This document shows, one piece after another, positions 9,684 to 14,127 of a stretch of 14,127 bases of DNA. Source of the DNA: an uncultured Actinomycetes bacterium (GTDB lineage: Bacteria > Actinomycetota > Actinomycetes > S36-B12). The notes below the pieces were generated by a model. That model searched no databases. It had not been told where the DNA came from and saw only the letters and a program-made list of their open reading frames with translations. The stretch is from NCBI GenBank assembly GCA_937876275.1, contig CALFIA010000189.1, positions 1-14,127 on the forward strand. Direction: 5' to 3'. The translations under genes were made by a program, and so were the position numbers. Each line of letters starts with the position of its first letter. Position 1 is the first letter of the stretch.

Positions 9684-10406
9684 TCAGCGGGTGTAGCGAG
9701 TGAACACGAAGCCCTCGTCAGTGATCGCGTGAGCGAGATGAAGTCGCTTGATATCACCGAGTGGGCCATTGACGATGCCATGCCCGTTGCCCGCCAGTAT
9801 CGGCGCCAGAGTGATGTCGTACTCGTCGATGAGATCTGCGGCAGCCATCTGCGTGAGTAGTGAAGGCCCGCCTTCGCAGACGATGCGCGAGAGGCCACGA
9901 GCGTGCATGGCGCCGATGATGGTTCGTGCTTCGAGATCAGGAATCTGCTGCACATCGGCATGCGCCTGTGCTCGCTTCAGTTCGTGACTCGACGGATCAT
10001 GCGTCGTGGTGAGCACGATGGGCTGTTGCGCTGACTCGTGGAAGAGGGGGTCTTGCCACGGCAGATCAAGGGTGCGGCTGACGATGACGACAACGGAGGC
10101 CGGTTGCAGGCCTGCCGCGGCTCGGGCTTCTTGGTATTCCGGCTTTGCCTTCATCGGGTTGTAGCGCTCTGCGCGAATCGTGCCGGCACCGACGAGCACC
10201 GCGTCGGCAAGCCTGCGCACCTCGCTGAAGATCAGGCGATCGGTGGCGCTGGAGATTGAGCCGCTGAGACCGTCGGCGCCGGCGATCGCACCATCGAGAG
10301 TCGTGAGCATCATCGCTCGAGTCCATGCGCCTTCCGGCCAGGAATACGCCGCGGCCATGTCGACGGGTGAGGCTGGCTGCTGGCTCGGCCTGCACAACTC
10401 CTTCAC
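9684..10406 (-). CDS. RibD C-terminal/DHFR-like NADPH-dependent pyrimidine reductase family protein
   Basis: This 240-residue protein is of the stand-alone RibD-C class, without a deaminase domain. Members reduce pyrimidine or pterin-like substrates with NADPH; the M. tuberculosis relative Rv2671 is reported to act as a dihydrofolate reductase analogue. Visible family elements are MMLTTLDGAIA (32-42, substrate loop), the DR-x-IF...R-x-x-ADAVLVGAGTIRAERY region (56-82, dinucleotide-binding side), EGGPSLL (178-184) and DEYDITLAPILAG (194-206). The GTG start at 10406 is preferred over the ATG at 10358 because residues 5-20 resemble the short pre-domain lead of homologues as I remember them; no strong Shine-Dalgarno supports either. 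The gene converges on the surface-protein gene and diverges from the toxin-antitoxin operon 59 bp away, so it is probably transcribed alone. The true substrate is unknown; riboflavin synthesis, folate reduction or another small-molecule reduction are all possible. Confidence 0.85.
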   Translation of the reverse strand: MKELCRPSQQPASPVDMAAAYSWPEGAWTRAMMLTTLDGAIAGADGLSGSISSATDRLIFSEVRRLADAVLVGAGTIRAERYNPMKAKPEYQEARAAAGLQPASVVVIVSRTLDLPWQDPLFHESAQQPIVLTTTHDPSSHELKRAQAHADVQQIPDLEARTIIGAMHARGLSRIVCEGGPSLLTQMAAADLIDEYDITLAPILAGNGHGIVNGPLGDIKRLHLAHAITDEGFVFTRYTR

Positions 10407-10432
10407 CCAAGGAGTGTATCGAGGAGCCCTTG

Positions 10433-10468
10433 CATGTGGTCTCTACTTCTGTTAAATGTAGTCACATG
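10433..10468. promoter_or_regulatory. Candidate promoter and operator of the toxin-antitoxin operon
   Basis: CATGTG (10433-10438) and CACATG (10463-10468) form an inverted repeat, extended imperfectly by inner CTAC and GTAG, and the right arm includes the antitoxin start codon. Between the arms lies TTAAAT (10452-10457), a plausible -10 box. A weak -35 (TTGCAT, 10430-10435) precedes it by 16 bp. Initiation about seven bases after the -10 would fall at the ATG, giving a leaderless message. Phd/YefM antitoxins usually repress their own operon at such palindromes. The assignment is inferred from position and symmetry. Confidence 0.45.
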
Positions 10469-10726
10469 TTGGTCGGCATCCGAGAGCTTAAGGCTCACCT
10501 TTCCGAATACATCCGCAGGGCGGAGGCTGGTGAGGTGGTCACCATCACCGATCACGGTCGTGTAGCAGCTGTCCTGTGCTCGCCACAGGGTCGACTGAGG
10601 ATCGAGCAGGGCATCGCGGAAGGCTGGGTGACGCCGCCCACCGCGCGAGGCGCGCTCGCACCGATCGCGGGGTTCAAGGCCACGGCCTCGGTGGCGCAGA
10701 TTCTCGACGAGGACCGCGGAGACTGA
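10466..10726 (+). CDS. Type II antitoxin, Phd/YefM-like
   Basis: This 86-residue protein begins VGIRELKAHLSEYIRRAEAG, then VVTITDHGRVAAVL, the signature N-terminal DNA-binding fold of Phd/YefM-type antitoxins. The remaining half is less ordered and ends SVAQILDEDRGD, an acidic tail of the sort that wraps the toxin. The frame stays open further upstream, but the ATG at 10466 is chosen because the conserved domain starts there and the upstream residues are low-complexity Arg/Pro/Ser. No Shine-Dalgarno precedes it, in line with a leaderless message. It should bind and neutralise the PIN toxin encoded by the next gene (TGATG overlap of one base) and repress the operon. It is usually called VapB or Phd by context; I give no symbol because the family, not the specific system, is what the sequence shows. 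Confidence 0.87.
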   Translation: MLVGIRELKAHLSEYIRRAEAGEVVTITDHGRVAAVLCSPQGRLRIEQGIAEGWVTPPTARGALAPIAGFKATASVAQILDEDRGD

Positions 10727-11130
10727 TGACGGCTTACGTGGACTCCAGCGCCCTTCTCAAGCGCTACCTGGTGGAGCCTGGCTCCTCGCAAGTGCACGCT
10801 CTTCTCGCATCGACGGACGAGGTCGTGATCTCTCGGATCAACATCGTCGAAGTGCGACGGGGTCTAGCACGCATCGAGAGCGCCGTGGAGCGTGGCATCG
10901 CAAAGGGGATCTTCGACAATGACGTGCGCTCGTGCGTCATCATTGAGTGCGATGCGGCCGTGGCCGAACATGCTGCGGATATTGCGGAGGCGCATCACGT
11001 GAGATCGCTGGATGCCATTCACATTGCGTCCGCGGTGCGCGCACTCGGCATCGGCGGAACCTTCATAACCTTTGATGTTCGTCAGTCTCAGGCGGCGCGC
11101 GCGATGGGTCTCCAGGTCATCGGAGTATGA
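10726..11130 (+). CDS. vapC: PIN-domain ribonuclease toxin, VapC family
   Basis: This 134-residue protein is the usual length for VapC toxins, metal-dependent ribonucleases that cut tRNA or rRNA when freed from their antitoxin. The acidic catalytic set of the PIN fold is present: D6 in YVDSSALLK, E42 in NIVEVRRG, D96 in RSLDAIHIA and D117 in FITFDVRQ. The toxin therefore appears intact. The ATG at 10726 overlaps the antitoxin TGA by one base, which points to translational coupling; the frame is open upstream to 10576, but that part lies inside the antitoxin gene and lacks PIN sequence. The 3' end overlaps the convergent fbiB end by 14 bp. The RNA target cannot be read from the sequence. Confidence 0.92.
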   Translation: MTAYVDSSALLKRYLVEPGSSQVHALLASTDEVVISRINIVEVRRGLARIESAVERGIAKGIFDNDVRSCVIIECDAAVAEHAADIAEAHHVRSLDAIHIASAVRALGIGGTFITFDVRQSQAARAMGLQVIGV

Positions 11131-12448
11131 AGTGCTCTGGATCGCGCAGTTGCCGATCTAGCGCAGGGTCGGCGGCGTAGCCAATTGCAACTGCACCGAG
11201 AGGCTGCAGTGACGTGGGAAGTTCACACACGGCCTGAACGACGTCGGCGCAGAAGAGCGTCGAGCCGATCCAGGCGGAGCCAAGCCCCTGCGCCGCAACG
11301 GAAATCATCAGGTTCTGCACTGCGGCGCCGCCGGCCACCATGAACATGTCGCGTTCGGCGGCATTGCGCTCTGCGTCGGGGTAGTCGTGCGCGCCTGCAC
11401 CGAGATCGATGAATGGGATGACGATCACGGGAGCTGAGCGCAGGATGTCGCCGCGGGCAACGCGCCTGGCGATTGACTCCTCGTTCATGCCGCTCGCCGT
11501 GAGATCAGCGACCCAGCGATCGCGCATCGCGTCGAGCAATTGGGTGCGCATCGGCTGCTCGCGCAGCACGAGGAAGCGCCACGGCGTGGTGTGATGTGGT
11601 GCGGGTGCCGTGATGGCCGCGGCGATCGCAGCGCTGATCACGTCTTCATCGACCGGTTGATCGGTGAACGAGCGAACGGTGCGTCGATGCTGCGCTGCGG
11701 TGGTGCGGCCGAGGGTGATGGCCTCGGCAGTGCCCAAGCCGAAGAGATCCTCGCTCGCGGGGCGAATGAGAACCCGCGCACCCGGGCCATCGTCGGCGGT
11801 GACGAACTGCTCCATGCCACGCACGATGGCGATCGGATTACCGGCTGACTTTCCCTTGACGAGATCAGCAGCACTTGCGATCTCGTCGGCAACCGCGATC
11901 ACTGTCATCTCGAGAATGCGCCCGTATTCATCGGGCGTGCCGGTGTGGTCGTCGAGGGGTGAAACCCCAGCAACGCCAATGGCATTGTCGGTCAGGCCAT
12001 CTCGCCAGGCACGACCCATGGTGTCGGTAATGATCACTCCGAGCTTCAGTCCGGTGAGCTCCGCGAGGCGTGCCCGGATGGCACGAGCGGAGGCATCGGG
12101 GTCGACCGGGAGCAGCACCACGGTGCCCTCGTCGACATTGCTCGCGTCGATACCGGCGGCGGCCATGATCAGTCCGTGCTTGGTCTCGACAATGCGAGTT
12201 GTACCGCGTGCATGCACCTTCGTCGCAACAGTGCGCACTGACTCGGAGTCGATGAGGTCGTCGCGATTAGCAGCGGTGACTACGCGGCCCTCGGCCTTCG
12301 AGACGATCTTGCTGGTGATGACGATGATGTCGCCGTCGCGAAGTTCAGTGCTGCCGTCAGGAAATTCGATCGAGCTCTGCGAGATCAGCGCCGCGATGTC
12401 ATCGCCCGCGCTGATGCGCGGCAGGCCGGCGAGCGCGATGACCTGCAT
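11117..12448 (-). CDS. fbiB: Coenzyme F420:L-glutamate ligase / dehydro-F420-0 reductase (FbiB)
   Basis: This 443-residue two-domain enzyme is about the length of M. tuberculosis FbiB (448). The N-terminal CofE-type ligase (~1-245) adds gamma-linked glutamates to F420-0 using GTP. Visible elements are DIIVITSKIVSKAEGR (40-55), HGLIMAAAGIDASN (91-104) and IITDTMGRAWRDG (139-151). The C-terminal nitroreductase-like FMN domain (~250-443) reduces the dehydro intermediate to F420-0; it shows RRTVRSFTDQPV (255-266), APHHTTPWRF (283-292) and GGAAVQNLMISVAAQGLGSAWIG-type sequence (373-395). Both roles are known for the family. The ATG at 12448 follows the fbiA stop by two bases, so the genes are co-transcribed and probably coupled. 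The 3' end overlaps the vapC end by 14 bp, tail to tail. The gene looks complete. Confidence 0.96.
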   Translation of the reverse strand: MQVIALAGLPRISAGDDIAALISQSSIEFPDGSTELRDGDIIVITSKIVSKAEGRVVTAANRDDLIDSESVRTVATKVHARGTTRIVETKHGLIMAAAGIDASNVDEGTVVLLPVDPDASARAIRARLAELTGLKLGVIITDTMGRAWRDGLTDNAIGVAGVSPLDDHTGTPDEYGRILEMTVIAVADEIASAADLVKGKSAGNPIAIVRGMEQFVTADDGPGARVLIRPASEDLFGLGTAEAITLGRTTAAQHRRTVRSFTDQPVDEDVISAAIAAAITAPAPHHTTPWRFLVLREQPMRTQLLDAMRDRWVADLTASGMNEESIARRVARGDILRSAPVIVIPFIDLGAGAHDYPDAERNAAERDMFMVAGGAAVQNLMISVAAQGLGSAWIGSTLFCADVVQAVCELPTSLQPLGAVAIGYAADPALDRQLRDPEHFILR

Positions 12449-12450
12449 GA

Positions 12451-13419
12451 CTACTTCCGCAGTGACTCGGCCAGGGCGACGGCCTCATTCGCCATGGCGG
12501 CGGTGGCATCGACGTCGGTCATCATCAGGGGAACTGCTTTCGCAGTAATGCCGAGTTCGGTGATGGCGTCGACTGAATCGGCGTCGGTGGTGTCGACCAG
12601 CCAGCCGTCGATGATGCCGCCATTGCTGCGAGCTCCATAGTGAGCGGCAACGGCAGTCGCGGTGGTCTCAATTCCGAGGGCCGTCAGGCAGGCGTCGGCC
12701 ATGCCACGCACGGGGGCGCCGCCGACGATGGGGGAGAGGCCTACCACCGGGGCAGCTGTGCGGGTGAGCGCGTCGCGGATACCGGGCACCTGAAGGATCG
12801 TTCCGATCGAGACAACCGGGTTACTCGGGGGCAGCAGCACGATGTCAGCGGCCTCGATGGCCTCGATAACGCCGGGTGCGGCTGCGGCCTGCTCAACACC
12901 CACGAGCACGAAGCCCTGGGCCGGGATCGACGCGCGGTACTTGATCCACCACTCCTGGAAGTGAATGGCTCGACGGCCCTGGTCGTCCTCGATGATCACG
13001 TTGGTCTCGGCGCGGTCATCGGTCATCGGGATCAGGCGCACACCTGGCTGCCAGTGCTCACACAGCGCGGTCGTGATCTCCGACAGCGGGAAGCCGGCGC
13101 TCAGCGACTGGGTGCGAATGAGATGCGTGGCGATGTCCTTGTCGCCCAGGCCGAACCAGGTGGGTTCGACACCGTAGGCGGCGAGTTCGTCCTTGACGGT
13201 GAACGTCTCGCCCTCGCGACCCCAGCCGCGCTCGACGCTGATTCCGCCGCCGAGGGTGTACATCACGGTGTCGAGATCGGGGCAGACCCGCAGGCCGTGC
13301 ACCCAGATGTCATCGCCGGTGTTGCCGATCACGATGATCTCGGCATCGGGGTGGGCTGCCTTGAGCCCCGTCAGGAACCGGGCTCCGCCGATTCCTCCGG
13401 CCAGGGCAGTGATGCGCAT
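12451..13419 (-). CDS. fbiA: 2-phospho-L-lactate/phosphoenolpyruvyl transferase of F420 synthesis (FbiA/CofD)
   Basis: This 322-residue protein joins the deazaflavin Fo to the guanylylated three-carbon phospho-acid, giving dehydro-F420-0 in actinobacteria; FbiB then completes the cofactor. Family elements are LAGGIGGARF at the N-terminus (6-15), NTGDD (33-37), HGLRVCPDLDTVMYTLGGG (41-59), FGLGDKDIATHLIRTQ (89-104), TDDRAET (133-139), HFQEWW (153-158) and PPSNPVVSIG (197-206). The ATG at 13419 is chosen because M-R-I-T-A-L-A-G-G aligns with the M. tuberculosis start as I recall it; a GTG at 13464 and an ATG at 13458 lie upstream in frame but would add unlike sequence that overlaps intergenic repeats. 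No strong Shine-Dalgarno is seen. It is the first gene of the fbiA-fbiB operon and is divergent from whiB. Confidence 0.96.
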   Translation of the reverse strand: MRITALAGGIGGARFLTGLKAAHPDAEIIVIGNTGDDIWVHGLRVCPDLDTVMYTLGGGISVERGWGREGETFTVKDELAAYGVEPTWFGLGDKDIATHLIRTQSLSAGFPLSEITTALCEHWQPGVRLIPMTDDRAETNVIIEDDQGRRAIHFQEWWIKYRASIPAQGFVLVGVEQAAAAPGVIEAIEAADIVLLPPSNPVVSIGTILQVPGIRDALTRTAAPVVGLSPIVGGAPVRGMADACLTALGIETTATAVAAHYGARSNGGIIDGWLVDTTDADSVDAITELGITAKAVPLMMTDVDATAAMANEAVALAESLRK

Positions 13420-13445
13420 GCCCGCATCATTCCAGGTTGGTGCAC

Positions 13446-13501
13446 GGGGGAATTTCATGTCCACTCGAAGGGGGACAATTTGGGCTTTTCAAGGGGAATT
13501 T
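13446..13501. repeat. Three phased direct repeats of GGGGA(CA)ATTT between fbiA and whiB
   Basis: GGGGAATTT occurs at 13447-13455 and 13493-13501, with a variant GGGGACAATTT at 13471-13481. The starts are 24 and 22 bp apart, about two helical turns, so the sites would face one side of the DNA. The block lies 28-82 bp upstream of the fbiA start and well upstream of the whiB promoter. It may be an operator or activator site array. The binding protein is unknown. Confidence 0.5.
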
Positions 13502-13512
13502 GATGACTTCTA

Positions 13513-13524
13513 GGAAAATTTTCC
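13513..13524. promoter_or_regulatory. Perfect 12-bp palindrome GGAAAATTTTCC
   Basis: This AT-centred perfect palindrome sits between the phased repeats and the whiB -35 box, in otherwise GC-rich DNA. It could be a dimeric regulator site. It ends 30 bp before the -35 hexamer. No known consensus was recognised. Confidence 0.4.
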
Positions 13525-13554
13525 CGAAAGAAGTCTCATTTGCCCGAATCTGGC

Positions 13555-13584
13555 TTGACGTAGGGGGAACTACACCCCTGTAAT
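13555..13584 (+). promoter_or_regulatory. whiB promoter with an inverted repeat in the spacer
   Basis: TTGACG (13555-13560) and TGTAAT (13579-13584) are 18 bp apart and each match the housekeeping sigma-70-type hexamers at five of six positions. The spacer holds AGGGG (from 13562) and CCCCT (13575-13579), an inverted repeat that a repressor could occupy and so block polymerase. The expected start near 13591 would give a leader of about 48 bases. Confidence 0.6.
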
Positions 13585-13623
13585 ACGCCTAGACATTGCG
13601 CGATACACGTGCGGTGCCGGGTC

Positions 13624-13630
13624 GAGGAGG
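13624..13630 (+). promoter_or_regulatory. Strong ribosome binding site of whiB
   Basis: GAGGAGG lies 8 bases before the GTG at 13639. It decides the start over the longer frame beginning at 13609 and the internal ATG at 13648. It is the only clear Shine-Dalgarno among the genes of this window. Confidence 0.8.
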
Positions 13631-13638
13631 TCCTTTTC

Positions 13639-13899
13639 GTGGCTGACATGGTGCTAGTGCCCCTGTCTGACGTCGAGGAGTTGTCGTGGCAAGAGCGCGC
13701 TCTGTGTGCACAGACCGATCCTGAGGCTTTCTTCCCCGAGAAGGGTGGAAGCACCCGTGAAGCCAAGAAGGTCTGTCTTTCTTGCGACGTCCGCGTCGAA
13801 TGCTTGGAATACGCGCTGGGCTCAGATGAGCGCTTCGGTATCTGGGGCGGTCTCTCCGAGCGTGAACGCCGTCGCCTCAAGCGACGCAACGTCAGCTAG
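13639..13899 (+). CDS. whiB2: WhiB-family iron-sulfur regulator, WhiB2/WhmD (WhiB) type
   Basis: This 86-residue Wbl protein binds a 4Fe-4S cluster and acts with the principal sigma factor to control transcription; the WhiB/WhmD branch governs septation and sporulation in Streptomyces and division in mycobacteria. The four cluster cysteines are present: C23, C46, C49 and C55 (C-x22-C-x2-C-x5-C). The branch-specific block FFPEKGGSTREAKKVC (31-46) and the turn GIWGG (67-71) precede a basic tail RERRRLKRR (75-83) for DNA binding. The sequence around these is almost that of Streptomyces WhiB as I remember it, which excludes the WhiB1 type. The GTG start is fixed by the GAGGAGG site. It is divergent from fbiA-fbiB, as is whiB2 in M. 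tuberculosis. The spacer palindrome in its promoter hints at repression. Confidence 0.95.
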   Translation: MADMVLVPLSDVEELSWQERALCAQTDPEAFFPEKGGSTREAKKVCLSCDVRVECLEYALGSDERFGIWGGLSERERRRLKRRNVS

Positions 13900-13911
13900 G
13901 CGCTCTCCTAG
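13896..13911 (+). terminator. Short stem-loop on the whiB stop codon
   Basis: CTAGG (13896-13900) and CCTAG (13907-13911) pair perfectly around a six-base loop, and the left arm contains the TAG stop. The stem is only five pairs and no T-run follows, so termination here is possible but weak. Confidence 0.3.
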
Positions 13912-13968
13912 TGCCGGGCCGCCAGTCGGCTCGCGTACCTCCTTTTCCCCTGGGTTAGATCTCTGAGC

Positions 13969-13981
13969 CCCCTCTTAGGGG
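13969..13981. promoter_or_regulatory. CCCCT-CTT-AGGGG inverted repeat between whiB and the next gene
   Basis: A perfect 5-bp inverted repeat with a three-base centre lies 70 bp after whiB and just upstream of the candidate promoter of the next gene. It may be a small terminator hairpin for whiB or an operator, since the arms match those in the whiB promoter spacer (AGGGG and CCCCT) with opposite order. Confidence 0.4.
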
Positions 13982-14006
13982 AATGACCTCACGCCTGAAC
14001 GCCAAG

Positions 14007-14012
14007 TAGAGT
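14007..14012 (+). promoter_or_regulatory. Candidate -10 box (TAGAGT) of a leaderless gene
   Basis: TAGAGT matches the actinobacterial -10 consensus TAnnnT and ends six bases before the GTG at 14019, so transcription would begin at or next to the start codon. No clear -35 is seen (TGACCT at 13984-13989 is weak). No strong Shine-Dalgarno precedes the GTG. Confidence 0.45.
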
Positions 14013-14018
14013 GAAGAA

Positions 14019-14127
14019 GTGACCGGGCCTGTGGACGAGAACTTCTCGGAACCCCCGCCAGACGATGCCTTTTCCAGCCTCGACCGTTCCCACGACGACG
14101 GCCTCGCCGATCCTGAACAGGCGCCAC
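14019..14127 (+). CDS. Start of an unrecognised gene, 3' truncated
   Basis: A GTG at 14019 opens a frame that reaches the window edge (36 codons). The visible part is strongly acidic and rich in Pro, Asp, Ser and Glu, with no signal peptide or hydrophobic segment, so it looks like a disordered N-terminal extension. Support comes from the well placed TAGAGT box and from the open frame itself. Function cannot be told from this fragment; in some actinobacteria a large membrane glycosyltransferase lies near whiB, but nothing here shows that. Confidence 0.5.
   Translation, partial: MTGPVDENFSEPPPDDAFSSLDRSHDDGLADPEQAP

Noticed and set aside
10325..10465. Upstream extension of the antitoxin frame
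   Set aside because: The added residues are Arg/Pro/Ser-rich, overlap the divergent reductase gene, and precede the conserved Phd/YefM start at 10466.
11664..12548. 294-residue plus-strand frame opposite fbiB, and 12640-13503 opposite fbiA
   Set aside because: The minus-strand frames encode well conserved F420 enzymes; the plus-strand translations are low-complexity and show no family motif.
13420..13464. Fifteen-residue N-terminal extension of FbiA
   Set aside because: Family members start at the M-x-x-T-x-L-A-G-G motif; the extension runs into the intergenic direct repeats.
13447..13600. SigR/SigH-type promoters at the GGGAAT/GGGAAC motifs
   Set aside because: None has a GTT at the expected 18-base spacing, so only the -35 half is matched.

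Overview
The window looks like chromosomal DNA of a high-GC Gram-positive bacterium (Actinomycetota, class Actinomycetia). The evidence is the GC-rich codon use, a WhiB2/WhmD-type Wbl regulator, and the two coenzyme F420 genes fbiA and fbiB, the latter in the fused ligase-reductase form typical of actinomycetes. I cannot name a genus.

Layout. Positions 1-9567 (+) hold the 3' part of one giant gene, which runs off the left edge, for a modular cell-surface protein. It has about sixteen bacterial Ig-like modules, then six full and one partial copies of a ~196-residue Ala/Thr-rich repeat, a Pro/Thr-rich linker, a last Ig-like module, and a C-terminal membrane helix with an Arg tail. A stem-loop separates it from a convergent RibD-C/DHFR-like reductase gene (9684-10406, -). 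Divergent from that reductase is a compact type II toxin-antitoxin operon (10466-11130, +): a Phd/YefM-like antitoxin and a PIN-domain VapC-type toxin, overlapping by one base. The toxin gene converges with and overlaps the end of fbiB by 14 bp. fbiA-fbiB (13419-11117, -) form a two-gene operon for the late steps of F420 synthesis. whiB (13639-13899, +) diverges from fbiA across a 219-bp region rich in candidate regulatory sequence. The right edge holds the first 36 codons of an unrecognised gene.

How the parts relate. whiB2 divergent from fbiA-fbiB is the arrangement I recall from Mycobacterium tuberculosis (Rv3260c/Rv3261/Rv3262), so the right end is probably conserved actinobacterial core. 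The giant surface protein and the toxin-antitoxin pair look like accessory material next to it.

The least explained items are the nested 196-residue repeat block with a degenerate sorting signal, and a set of phased GGGGA(CA)ATTT direct repeats between fbiA and whiB. I saw no CRISPR array, tRNA, rRNA, IS element or prophage gene.
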